64,000 nt of DNA from contig OY294072.1 in assembly GCA_958510875.1 (NCBI GenBank), positions 2,046,001 through 2,110,000 of the forward strand, in the 5' to 3' direction. This stretch comes from Endomychus coccineus (taxonomy: Eukaryota; Arthropoda; Insecta; Coleoptera; Endomychidae). This document shows positions 27,415 to 39,629 of the stretch, piece by piece; positions within the stretch are counted from its first letter, which is position 1; each line of letters starts with the position of its first letter. The notes beneath the pieces were generated by a model, which was not told where the DNA came from, made no database searches, and saw nothing but the letters and a program-made list of their open reading frames with translations. The position numbers were made by a program, and so were the translations under genes.

Positions 27415-27560
27415 ATGTCATATCTTCAGTTTTCGAGATAAACGCGACAATGTACGAAGTCGATCTAGACGTTCACATTGAGTATACTAAAATCGTTATT
27501 GGAACACCTATTGACATGAACTATGGGTCGGCATATTCAGAAATGTGTTTTATATTCGAA
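27415..27560. repeat. Satellite remnant between two transposons
   Basis: Resumes the monomer exactly where the BEL/Pao element interrupted it ('atgtcatatcttcag') and runs through less than one monomer to 'tatattcgaa', where the DNA transposon begins. It has a short internal deletion in the 'tacgaagcgaatgaatcgtcg' area. Confidence 0.92.
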
Positions 27561-27586
27561 GAGCTAAGTGGAAGAAAGAGGTATGT
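27561..27586. repeat. Left terminal inverted repeat
   Basis: Starts gagctaagtggaagaaagag. It is the reverse complement of 30716-30741 with three mismatches (positions 6, 15 and 17). Confidence 0.88.
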
Positions 27587-27899
27587 TACGAAAAGTTTAT
27601 TTTGAGATATTAGCTTTAGAAGTTTCAAACTGCCTACTTTTACTATAGCACCAGAATTTCAATTTTGCAGATATATTCCTATTGCTATAAGTATGAAGTT
27701 TTATATAATAAATGGTTGGTTTTTTCACTTTAGCATTTTGACTAAAAATTAAGAACTTACTGTACATACCTCCTTCTTCCAATAATTTCAGTGTCATTGA
27801 ATATATTTTTAGGTTATTGAAGAAGGTGGTATGTACATCAAAACACAACAAAATGACTCAAAACATGTATTTAATCAGTAACATAACACGTTCAAATTA

Positions 27900-30409
27900 G
27901 ATTGTTTAGTTAGGGATAGGCATCTCAAATATTCTGATACCACCACTTATACTGATCTGGAATAAAAATCAGTTGGTCTCTCAAGTTTTCAACTTTAGGT
28001 TGCTTCAGTGAACCTGTCTTTCCTAATAATCTCGGGATTGAAATTTGAGAGCTGAGACATGGGGTATTGCTCAGTTAGTGATAGATATTTACCTTCTGAA
28101 AGGTTGTGTATCATCAAATGTCGTTTTGAATGAGAATGAGCCATACTCTTCCACACATATCCACTTCAGAGAATCTCTGAAATTAATTTTATTCTTATTG
28201 ACATCTTTCTTCCTGTTATACAGTTTCAAATTCTGTACAAGAGTTTCGGTTCCCCTGAAATGTTTCCCCATGTCAATTACTTTGTTTTTTCTACTCGTCT
28301 TGACAATAATCTCCCTTTACTCTTAGTGAGAATAGATATTTTGGAGTTTTCTCTAATTTTTTTCTATATGCTCAAAATCTCTATCCGAATCTAGGTATGT
28401 GTGCCCTACTCTAGGAAATTTATGATCAATTCTTTTGAATATACCTTTAACAATCAAGTATTGATACAGACATATCCAGAGAAAATTTTTGTTTTGGCCA
28501 GCACATGAGTCTGACCAGATGATGAGGTGGTCTTTGGTTTTTACGGATTCTTCTAATTCTTATATCGTGAGAAGACAGCTGAGTATTTCAGAACTTCGTC
28601 TTTCTGCCTGATCTTCAGTCCATGAAGTCATAACACATCTGCCTCAAATAAAATGCTTTAGATGTGCTCAATTTGGGTAACAGCATTCTTGGTTGTAGGT
28701 CCATTGTCAGATCAGCTAAATTATCAGAATTATGGACTTTTTTTCTGTCAGCTTTTAGGACTCATACGCTTCTTGATAATTTTGAACGCGTTCTGCATTG
28801 GCTTCCCCAGCGTCACAAGTGCTACAAGCGTCACTCTTTGAATGACCAAATGACAAGTTGAATTCGGAGACAAAAACAATACGGTAAGTACATTCTTTGA
28901 CATAAAAAGTGTCAGCAACATTATCAAGTGCACATTCTCCGAGATAGAGTTTGTGAATTTTTGAAATAGACAACAGGGGAAAGAGATACAATTTTCATAG
29001 ATGTTTTTAGAACGTCAATAGTGTGACTCCTCTGCTGGAAACAACGCGATATGTTGCCTGACATATTCTACGACTTGAACATCGATCTTATGAGGTTTGT
29101 TTTTGTGTTGACCTCTTTTATCTAAATTAGGCGTAGGTAGCCCACCCTTAATGGATTGTTGAAGCAAGTCAATTTTTTTTCCCAATACAAAGCAAACTGG
29201 CAAAAGCATTCTTGTACACCAAAATTTGTTTTCCGTCAACGGTTACGACCTATTTAAATGTTGCTGATTTATGTTTCACGGCCCCCTTCCTCATTCGTTT
29301 GACAGGACTTATTTTAGTCGAACCAAACAGTAATGCATTTTTTGCATTTATATCTAGCTTGCAAAACTGAGAAAATATCGCTTTACGATTAGCAGCAGTA
29401 AACTTCTCATTGCATTTCGAACGGCATTTTTGTGGACACAAATTTTCTTCAACAGATTTTGCCGCAATGCGTTTACTTTGTAATTGGTGTACGCCTATCC
29501 TTTTTGCCTTGCATTAGCACCTTTTTGTCTACGCCACTCATCAGGATTTCGTTTCCGTTCTCTTGAGTGTTTTTGTTTAGGTGCAAAGATTTTTTTTTTC
29601 TACATGTTTCATTACTAGGGCCAATCAAATCGTTTAAACTCTCAACATTTATAGTAACATCATCGTTATTCGGTGATAGTTCAAGCTCTTCTCTCACCTG
29701 TCCGTAGGTGCTATTCCCTTCAGTAGGTCTAGACTCACATGGGTCTCCATACTCTCGATCTTCATCACTTGGGCCCCAGCTGCAGCACTTATCCCAGATA
29801 CAACACTGCCAAATAGACTCGCATCAGTTTGTGGATAAGGTTGAAGTGGTTGGAGTTCCGTGGAAGTTTCTCGGTCAGAATCACTGAGGTCGTCGGTGTC
29901 GGGTTTGTAATCATCACTCGAATTGTCACCAAACAAGCTAATATTAGAGTCGATCTCAAATGCGTACACTGAAAATCGATAATGAAGGTAAAATGGTGGA
30001 GAACAATTAAGTTCATTTAAATATTGATGGTAGGCCCGTATCGATCTTCCAAACAATCGATCAATCACCGAAATCTAGATCTATATATTGTTATTAACTT
30101 TACCTAGGTTCCTACATAAAACTTAATGTTACATCGTGATGGACCTAGTTTTTTATTGTTTCACAACATTCAACCTAGAATTGAGAAGAAATCCGAATAT
30201 CATGAAAACTAATATATTGTGCTAATGTGCAATGAAAGAGTGATGACAACAGTTCGAAGTTTTAGGTTAGAATCTTCGAAAGTATAATATTTAAATCGCT
30301 TACCGTCGTTTTTACATTCATTCTTTTTTTCCTCAATTGAACCCCTTCTCAATCTCTCTTCTTCAGCTCTTAAAGCTAAGTTTACCAATCTCTTTCCTCT
30401 TGATTCCAT
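27900..30409 (-). pseudogene. Transposase-like protein (SDSCxGQN family), disrupted
   Basis: Read from 30409 downwards: an N-terminus beginning MESRGKRLVNLAL, then a consensus-like splice donor (gtaagc near 30300). An acidic segment follows (29694-30068, with 'DDYKPDTDDLSDSDRE'). Next are a Cys-rich block (29250-29441, 'CPQKCRSKCNEKF'), 'RGQHKNKPHKID' and 'FPAEESHY' (29015-29239), and 'FVSEFNLSFGHSKSDAC' (28755-28991). A putative catalytic region has 'IIWSDSCAGQNKNF' and 'GHTYLDSDRDFEHIEK' (28390-28560), and the end has 'IPDQYKWWYQNI' near 27930. The motifs follow the order of a widespread arthropod/cnidarian family that I believe is annotated DUF7869, from memory and not checked. Multiple frameshifts and stops make it non-functional. 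Confidence 0.75.
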
Positions 30410-30715
30410 CATAAATGAGTGATTCAGGTACATGAACTTCCTATTCGGTGCAGACGTTTTAAACAGATGTCTGTTGGAAGAAAGTGGTATGTCTCATATT
30501 CATTTTCCTCCTGGATGAAAGAAGGTGGTATGTTCACATTTGAGTTTCATATCCCCTTCTCCCATTATAGACATTAAATTGGTATTGTACATACGTCCTT
30601 CATCAACTATAATAATCTTGAGAATGCGTGTTAGAGCTATAGGGTAAGCATCAGAAGTTAGTCAGACACATACCACCTCCATCCATTTTGAAACTAGTTG
30701 AAACATGGAATTGTC

Positions 30716-30741
30716 ACATACCTCCTCCTTCCACTAAGCTC
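30716..30741. repeat. Right terminal inverted repeat
   Basis: Ends cttccactaagctc. It is inverted relative to 27561-27586. Confidence 0.88.
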
Positions 30742-33700
30742 TCCGGACTCAGCCGGATTCAATTTGAATCCGGCATTAAAAATGATTTCAGAATTCTCTT
30801 GGCTGAACGGTTACACTCCTGGATCTGAAGATGTCATATCTTCAAATTTCGAGATACACGCGACGATGTACGAAGCGAACGAATCGTTGACCTAGACGTT
30901 TACATTAAGTATACTTAAATCGTTATTAGAACAGCTATCGACATTAACTATGAGTCGGCATATTCAGAAATGTGTTTCAAATTTGAACTTGGGACTAAAA
31001 CTGATTTTAGAATCCTCTTGGCTGAACGCGTACACCCCTGGATGTGAAGATGTCATATCTTCAGTTTTCGAGATGAACGCGACAATGTACGAAGCGAATG
31101 AATCGTCGATCTAGACGTTCACATTGAGTATACTAAAATCGTTATTAGAACAGCTATCGACATGAACCATGGATATTCAGAAATGTCGATCTAGACGTTC
31201 ACATTGGGTATAATCGGATCGTTATTAGAACAGCTATTGCCATGAACTATGGGTCGGGATGTTCAGAAATATGTTTTAAATTTGAATCCGTGACTAAAAA
31301 TGATTTCAGAATCCTCTTGGCTGAACGCGTACACTCCTGGATCTGAAGATGTCACATCTTCAGTTTTCGGGATAAACGCGACAATATACGAAGCGAATGA
31401 ATTGTCGATCTAGACGTCTACATTGACCATACTAAAATCGTTATTGGAACAGCTATCGACATGAATCATGGGTCGGCATGTTCAGAAATATGTTTTAAAT
31501 TTGAATCCGTGACTAAAAATGATATCAGAATTCTCTTTGCTAAACGCGTACACTCCTGGATCTGAAGATGTCACATCTTCAGTTTTCGAGATAAACGCGA
31601 CAATGTACGAAGCGAATAAATCGTCGATCTAGACGTTCACATTGAGTATACTAAAATCGTTATTAGAACAGCTATCGACATGAACCATGAGTATTTAGAA
31701 ATGTGCTTTAAATTTGAATCAGGCACTAAAAATGATTCCAGAATCCTATTGGCTGAAAAAGTACACTCCTGGATCTGGAGATGTCATATCTTCTAATTTC
31801 GAGATGAACGCAACAATGTACGAAGCGAATGAATCCTCCAACTAGAAGTTCATATTGGATATACTTAAATCGTTATTAGAACAGCTATCAACAAATACTA
31901 TGAGTCGAAATATTCAGAAATATGTTTTGAATGCGATCTCGGGACTAAAGATGATTATAGTATCCTCTTGGATGAACACGAACACTCCTGGATCTGGAGA
32001 TGTCATATCTTCAGTTTTCGAGATAAACGCGACAATGTACGGAGCGAATGAATCGTCGATCTAGACGTTCACATTGAGTGTACTAAAATCGTTATAAGAA
32101 CAGCTATTGACATGGACTATGGGTCGGGATGTTCATGAAGATGTTTCAAATTCGAATTCGGGACAAAAAATGATTTTAGAATTCTCTTGGCTAAACGCGT
32201 ACACTCATGGATCTGAAGATGTGATATCTTCAGTTTTCGAGATAAATGCGACAATGTACGAAGCGAATGAATCGTCGATCTAGAAGTTTACATTGGGTAT
32301 ACTAGAATCGTTATAAGAACAGCTATTGATATGAGCTATGGGTCGGGATGTTCGGGAAAATGTTTCAAATTTGAATTCGGGACAAATGATTTGAGGATTC
32401 TCATGACTCATGGATCTGAAGATGTCATATCTTCAGTTTTCGATATTAACAGGACAATGTCCGAAGCGAATGAATAGTCGAACTGGGCGTTTACATTGGG
32501 TGAACCAACATCGTTATAAAAACAGCTATTGACATGAACCATGTGTCGGGATGTTCAGATATATGTTTCAAATTTGAATCCGGGACTAAAAATGATTTTA
32601 TAATCCTCTCTGCTGAACGCGAACACTCCTGGATCTAGAGATGTCATATCTTCAGTTTTCGAGATAAACGCGACAATGCACGGTCCGAATGAATCATCCA
32701 TCCAGACGTTTACATTGGGAATACCAGAATCGTTATAAGAATAGCTATTGACATGAACTATGTGTAGGGATGTTCAGAAATATGTTTTAAATTCGAATCT
32801 GGGACTAAGAATAATTTTAGAATCCTCTTGGCTAAACGGGTACTCTCCTGGAACTGAAGATGTCATATCTTCAGTTTTCGAAATAAACGCGACTATGTAC
32901 GAAACCAATTAATCGTCGACCACAGTTACTGACATGAACTATGGATCGAGATGTTCAGAAATATGTTTCAAATTTGAATCCGGGACTAAAAATGATTCCA
33001 AAATCCTCTTGTCCAAACGCGTACACTCCTGGATCTGGAGAAATCATATCTTCAGTTATCGAGATGAACGCGACAATGCACAAAGCGAATGACGATCTGA
33101 ACGTTTATATTGGATATACTAAAATAGTCATAAGAACAACAATCGACATGAAATATGAGTAGGGATGTTCAGAAATATGTTTTAAATTTGAATCCAGGAC
33201 TAAATATGATTTTAGAATCCTTTCGGCTAAACGCGTGCACTCCTGGATCTGAAGATGTTATATCTCCAGTTTCCGATATAAACACGACGATGTACGAATC
33301 GAATGAATCGTCGATCTGGACGTTTACATTGGGTATAATAGAATCTTTATAAGAACAGCTATTGATATGGACTATGAGTCGGGATGTTCAGAAATATGTT
33401 TTGAATTTGAATCCGGCACAAAAAATGATTTTAGAATCCTCTTGGCATAACGAGTACACTCCTGGATCTGAGGATGTCATATCTTCAAATTTCGAGATAA
33501 AAAAAACATTGTACGAAGCGAACGAATCGTCAATGTAGACGTTCACATTGGGTATACCTAAATCGTTATTAGAACAGCTATCGACATCAACTATGAGTCC
33601 GTATATACAGGAATGTGTTCTCAATTTCAACTCGGGAATAAAAATGATTTTGGAATCCTCTTTGCTAAACGCGTACACTCCTGGATCCGAAAATGTCATA

Positions 33701-36700
33701 TCTTCAGTTTTCGAGATAAACGCGACAATGTACAAAGCGAATGAATCGTCGATCTAGAAGTTCATATTGAGTATACTAAAATTGTTATCAGAACAGCTAT
33801 CAAAATGAACTATGGTTCGACATATTCAGAAATGTGCTTTAAATTTGAATTCGGCACTAAAGATGATATTAGAATCCTCTTGGCTGAACGAGTACACTCC
33901 TGGATCGGAAGATGTCATATCTTCAAATTTCGAGATGAATGCGACAATGTACGAAGCGAACGAATCGTCGATCTAGACGTTTACATTGGGTATAGTTTAT
34001 TCGTTATTAGAACAGCAGTCGACATTAACTATGAGTCGGCATATGTGTGTGTTTTAAATTTGAATTCGAGACTAAAACTGATTTTAGAATCCACTTGGCT
34101 GAACGCATACACTCCTGGATCTGAAGATGTCATATCTTCAAATTTCGAGAAAAACGCTACAATGTACGAAGAGAACGAGTCATCGATCTGGATGTTTACA
34201 TTGGGTATAATATAATCGTTATAAGAACAGCTATTGACATGAACTATGGGTCGGGAGGTTCAGAAATATATTTTAAATTTGAATCCGGGTCTGAAAATGA
34301 TTTTTTTCAGCCTCTTGGCTGAACGCGTACACCCCTGGAATCTTCAGTTCTCGAGATAAACGCGACAATGTATGGAGCGAATGAATCGTCGTTCTAGACG
34401 TTTACATTGGGTTTACTAAAATCGTTATTGAAAAAGCTATTGACATGAGCCGTGGGTCGGAATGTTTCGAGATATGATTTTAGAATCCTTTTGGCTGAAC
34501 GCGTACACTCCTGGATCTGAAGATGTCATATCTTCAGTTTTCGGTATAAAAGGGACATTGTACGAAACGAACGAGTCGTCGATCTAGACGTTCACATTGG
34601 GTATACTCAAATCGCTATTTGATCAGCTACGGACTACGAACTATAGGTCGGGATGTTCAGAAATATGTTTCAACTCTGAATCTGGGACTGAAAATGATTT
34701 CAAAATCCTGTTGGCTGAACGCGTACCCTCCTGAATCTGAAAATGTCATATCTTCAGTTTTCGAGATGAACGCAGCAATGTGTGAAGCGAGTGAATCGTC
34801 GATCTAGACGTTTACATTGGGTATACTATAATCGTTATGAGAACAGCTATTGACATGGACTATGGTTCAGGATAATCGTAAATATGATTTGAATTTGAAT
34901 CCGGTACTAAAAATAATCTTAGAATTCTCTCGGCTAAACGCGTACACTCCTGGATGTGAAGATGTCATATCTTCAGTTTTCGAGATAAACGAGACAATGA
35001 ACGAAGCGAACGAATCGTCGATTTGGACGTTTACATTGGGTAAACTACGATCTTTATTAGAATAGCTATCGCCATTAACTGTGGGTCGGATGTTCAGAAA
35101 TATGTTCTTAATTTTAATCCGGGACTGAAAATGATTTTGGAATCCTCTTGGCTCAACGCGTACACTCCTGGATCTGAAGATGTCATACCTTCAGTTTTTG
35201 AGATAAACGCGACAGTTTACGAAGCGAATGAATCGTCGATTCAGACGTTCACATTGAGTGAACTAGAATCGTTATTAGAACAGCTATAGACATGAATTAT
35301 GGGTCGGGATGTTCATAAATATGTTTCAAATTTGAACCCGGGAATAATAATGATTTTAAAACCCTCTTGGCTGAACGCAAACACTCCTGAATCTGAAGAT
35401 GTCATATCTTCAGTTCTCGAGATAAACGCGACAATGTACGAAGCGAACGAATCGTCGATCCAGACGTTCTCATTGAGTTCACTGGAATCGTTATTAGAAC
35501 AGCTATCGGCATGAACTATTGGTCGGCATATTCAGAAATGTGTTTTAAATTTGAATCCGGCACTGAAAATGATTTCAGAATCCTCTTGGCTGAACGGGTA
35601 CACCCTTGGATCTGAAGATGTCATATCTTCAAATTTCGAGATAAACGCGACAATGTACGGAACGAACGAATCGTCGATCTAGGCTTTTACATTGAGTATA
35701 CTTAAGTCGTTCTTAGAACAGCTATCGACATGAACTATGAGTGGGGATGTTTAGAAATATATTTTAAATTAGAATTCGGGACTAAAAATGATTTTAGAAT
35801 CCTCTTGGCTAAACGCGTACACTCCTGGATCTGAAGATGTCATATCTCCAGTTTTCGAGATAAACTCGAAAATGTACAAAGCGAATGAATCGTCGATCTA
35901 GACTTTCTCATTGAGTATACTGAAATCGTTATTAGAACAGCTATCGATATGAACTATTGGTCGGCATATTCAGAAATGTGTTTCAAGTTTGAATCTGGCA
36001 CTGAAAATGATTTTAGAATCCTCTTGGCTGAACACGTACACTCCTGGATCTGAAGATGTCATATCTTCAAATTTCGTGATGAACGCGACAATGTACGGAA
36101 CGAACGAATCGTCAATCTAGACGTTCACATTGGGTATACTTAAATCGTTATTCGAACAGCTATCGGCAATAACTATGAGTCGGCATATCCAGGAATGTGT
36201 TCTGAATTTAAATTCGAGACTAAAAATGATTTTTAAAATCCTCCTGACTGAACGCGTACACTCCTAGATCCGAAAATGTCATATCTTCAGTTTTCGAGAT
36301 GAACGCGACAATGTACGAAGCGAATGAAACGCCGATCTAGACGTTCACATTGAGTATACTAAAATCGTTATCAGAACAGCTATCGACATGAACTATGGGC
36401 AGGCATATTCAGAAATATGTTTCATATTTGAATCCGGCAGTGAAAATGATTCAAGAACCCTTTTGGCTGAACGAGTACACTCTTGGATCTGAAGATGTCA
36501 TATCTTCAAATTTAGTGATAAATGCAACAATGTATGAAGCGAACGTCGGCTTATCCAGGGATGTGTTCTAAATTTGAACTCGAGACTAGAAATGATTTTA
36601 GAATCCTCTTGGCTGAACGCGTACACTCCTGGATCTGAAGGTGTCATATTTTCTGTTTTCAAGATAAACGGGACAATGAACGAAGCGAACGAAACGTCGA

Positions 36701-36762
36701 TTTGGACGTTTACATTGGGTATGCTAAGATCGTTATTAGAAAAGCTATCGACATGAACTGTG
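30742..36762. repeat. 219-bp satellite array, middle block
   Basis: About 27 monomers of the same family. Compared with the left block they are more diverged from one another, include several truncated monomers (for example near 31160, 32390 and 36545) and often carry the variant 'cttcaaatttcgag' in place of 'cttcagttttcgag'. No long higher-order repeat was seen. The first monomer is preceded by a scrambled 'tccggactcagccgg' at the transposon junction. Confidence 0.95.
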
Positions 36763-37399
36763 ATATATAGTGATTAACAATGTGACAGCTAACTTGCAAT
36801 TTATTCAACATGGCCAACTTGCTGTTTTAATAATTTAATAATTACAATATATTATTATGTTTTCAGAAAAGGTGCGAAAACTAAATTCGAATTAAAATAA
36901 TGCCTTCTTTGGACAGTTTCTCTATATCTTACATGCATTTAATATTATATAAGATTGAATATTCGTTTCTTTTAAAAAGGACAATAAATTTATTGGAAGT
37001 TTGCACAGCTCGTCCCAAAATTTTTTATGGTGTTTTAGTTTTTTTTTAAATATGGAGAGTGAATAAAATATGTATCATCGAACTGACATGTATTACACAA
37101 ATAAATTAATATTTCCCAGTTGAGTAAACTTGTATTTGGAATTGTAAAAAATATTTTATTTGATAAAAATATCAAAAATCGCATAGTTTCAATAGATGAA
37201 AAAGATTGTGACCTCGATGTTGTATTAAAGTTAATTTATGGTGCAGAAGCTATCTGAGTTGGCCTGTTCTACCTTTAAAACTTCACGTGATCTGAGTTTG
37301 AACCGGTGTGAGCCAGGTTGGTTTCTATCTTTAATTAAAAATGCTACGGTGTGGAATCTACCTTTGGTAAATTCAAAAGGAAATCAATTATATTGAATC
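36763..37399. other. Non-satellite DNA left of Polinton
   Basis: AT-rich unique sequence with no recognisable gene. Together with 50012-53238 it forms the ~3.9-kb locus into which the Polinton inserted. The satellite phase to the left (ending 'acatgaactgtg') and to the right (starting 'agtatactaaaatcg') overlap by about 40-45 bp, so this block itself appears to be an older insertion into the array (inference). Confidence 0.5.
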
Positions 37400-37405
37400 G
37401 ATACT

Positions 37406-38875
37406 AGTAGATGAACTGGGCGCGTCCTGCGACAGGATATCCGGTCTAGCTGTCGATGTGCATCCGGTGTGAGCTTGTCTTTATCAGTTTTGAAAGGATG
37501 TAGGTGATAAGGATTTTATTTGTAAAGAGTATACAGGGTGTGTATAAAAAGTGTGTCACATGTACAGAGTCACGTGACTAACACATGACAGCATGGCGGC
37601 CCTAAGGTACAACTGTCATGGCGACCAAAAGGTCCAGCTGTCATATCGATCATAAGGTCCAGCTGTCATGGCGACCATAAGGTCCAGCTGTCATGGCGAC
37701 CATAAGGACCAGCTGTTATGGCGGCCATAAGGTACAGCTGTCATGGCGACCATAAGGACCAGCTGTCATGGCGACCATAAGGTACAGATTGCTTCGTAGA
37801 GATGTCGCCACCGAATGACAGCTGTCATGGTGACCATAAGGTCCAGCTGTCATGGAGGTCCTAAGGTACAGACTGCTTCGTGGAGGGGGCTCCGCCACCT
37901 CTGGGAAACAATCTCTACCTTTGGTCCAAAGGTACAGGCTGCTTCATGAAGATGTCACCACCACGTGACAGCTGTCATCGAAGGTACAAGCTGCTTCATG
38001 GAGATGTCGCAACCACATGACAGCTGTCATGGCGGACCAAAGGTACAGGTTGCTTCGTGTAGGTGTCACCACCACGTGACAGCTGTCATGGCGGACCAAA
38101 GGTACAGGTTGCTTCGTGTAGGTGTCCCCACCACGTGACAGCTGTCATGGTGGGCTATAGGTACAGGCTGCTTCGTGGAGGTGTCGCCACCAGTTTGACT
38201 CGTCCGACTCATGCGACTCGTACGGTTTTGAAATCACATGATCTGTCACGAGATGAGATATGGTGTCTGTCACTTCGACGGAGTGTCTGTCACAAGGTGT
38301 CATAATGGCTATCACGTACCATAGAGCTGAAAGTTATAGAGCTAACCCAACTCAAAACCATAGAGCATCATGGTAGTGGAAAGAGTTGTCATGGGAGGTC
38401 TTCATCGAGGTGTCATGTCGCGTCTTGGAGGGCGTGACGTGGTGGATTCATGAAGCATCTGTCTAGCGAACTGTCATGACGGATCTATGAATGTCAACCA
38501 TAGCTTTATAGGTATCAAATGAGAAGTCTTGATATGCAGAATGTTAATTTTATTGAATTGAAGATCTTGCGATCAAAGTTTACGAACGATGATGACGTCA
38601 CGGGAGGCATTTATTGTTTCAATCCGGCGACCATAGTTTACGAACGATGATGACGTCACTGCTTCGAACCGATGACAATAACTGATTCAATCCGGCGACC
38701 ATAGTTCACGAACGATGATGACGTCACTGCTTCGAACCGATGACAGTAACTGATTCAATCCGGCGACCATAGTTCACGAACGATGATGACGTCATCATCG
38801 TTCGCGAATTATGATGGTCAGATGAGGAATGAAATGCGAGTAATAATAATGATATCTACTCATTATTCATCACAT
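37406..38875. repeat. Polinton left terminal inverted repeat
   Basis: About 1470 bp, matching 48367-50005 in inverted orientation. It contains three tandem-repeat zones: eight ~25-bp units 'gcgaccataaggtccagctg...' (about 37594-37795), ~60-bp units with 'acagctgtcacgtggtgg'-type wording (about 37800-38190), and 68-bp units around 38631-38800 that each contain tgacgtca. Open frames here are by-products of the repeats. Confidence 0.93.
38631..38810. repeat. 68-bp repeats with tgacgtca palindrome
   Basis: Units start 'ccatagttyacgaacg' at 38631, 38699 and 38767. Each holds 'gatgatgacgtca', which contains the palindromic cAMP-response-type core tgacgtca. In the last unit the core sits in a perfect 28-bp palindrome (arms cgaacgatgatgac and its complement, about 38778-38805). 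The inverted copy is at about 48430-48660. Confidence 0.8.
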
Positions 38876-39118
38876 TGATATTGAGAACTCTATGTGTAAA
38901 TGTGAATAGTTGGAGGTTATGATAAAGATATCCAGTAAGTTTGTAAATGTGTCATTATGCATATATCTTTTGAAGAATACACACGTATACTTTGAAAATT
39001 TGTGAAGAAAGTTCATGAACTAAGAAGAGACTTGAATTTTTACGAAGATAAAATAAAAGTTATAAGACTGTTGAATACATTTACAAGTAAAAAAGTGAAG
39101 ATAATGATGGAAGTGGGG

Positions 39119-39584
39119 ATGTTAAAAACAAATTTCGTGATTCTAACCACAATTCTGAATGGTATTCTATACGCGAACGTTCCCCAACACTGAAGGATGT
39201 TGCAACCGATGGTGGTGGGGGTGTAATCGTACCGAATGGATTCCGATGAATTTTAGAAAAATCAACGATAATCAATTAGAGGTATTCGCATTCAACATTC
39301 CTCAAGACGATCGTATCACCATACATTATAAACTTAAACTTTTATTCTTTGATCGGAGTGAGGGAGATATGGCTGAATGGCAATTGCTCCAACAATCATC
39401 ATGTTTACCACATGTCATACAAAAGACAATATCAACACCATCCACAAGTACATCATCCTCACTAGACGAAGAAATTTCTAAAATTTTCGCAATTTTGTAT
39501 GCAATTTTATCTTCTTTATCAGTACTAATGTTGAAAATGTTTGTTAAATATGTAAAGAAGGCTATTTACCATGTAAATAAATGA
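39119..39584 (+). pseudogene. Putative secreted or membrane protein, frame-disrupted
   Basis: The only apparent gene on the plus strand of the Polinton. An ATG at 39119 opens a hydrophobic, signal-peptide-like stretch ('FVILTTILNGILYANV') that stops after PQH. A second frame, open to 39584, has a Cys/Trp cluster ('CCNRWWWGCNRTEWIP', near residues 13-28 of the frame from 39159), a Ser/Thr-rich stretch and a C-terminal hydrophobic segment ('IFAILYAILSSLSVLML') followed by Lys residues, as in a type I membrane anchor. The two parts are in different frames. I do not recognise the family. Whether a frameshift or an unseen splice explains the break cannot be decided from sequence. Confidence 0.45.
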
Positions 39585-39629
39585 TTGTATGAAGATATAA
39601 GTGTTTTAATGAAACAAAAGGAATGATAA

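Larger units (their letters stand above)
27561..30741 (-). mobile_element. TIR DNA transposon with decayed transposase
   Basis: A 3181-bp element with 26-bp terminal inverted repeats, 27561-27586 and 30716-30741, matching at 23 of 26 positions. At least eight copies of a ~17-bp motif (consensus ggaagaaggtggtatgt) lie in both orientations within about 280 bp of either end. The interior encodes a transposase-like protein on the minus strand. Left flank 'attcgaa' joins right flank 'tccgg' to give the normal monomer sequence, so no target duplication is evident. Family assignment is uncertain. Confidence 0.85.

Noticed and set aside
28045..28326. Plus-strand frame of 93 codons in the DNA transposon
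   Set aside because: Antisense to the C-terminal part of the decayed transposase.
30698..36756. Open frames of 60-136 codons in the middle array
   Set aside because: Same satellite monomer read in its open frames; the longest exist only where a monomer variant loses its stop.
37594..37860. CRISPR-like regular repeats
   Set aside because: Units are contiguous with no unique spacers, and the context is a eukaryotic transposon terminus.
37716..38305. Open frames in the left Polinton inverted repeat
   Set aside because: Encoded by tandem units; mirrored in the right repeat at 48803-49577 and lacking motifs.
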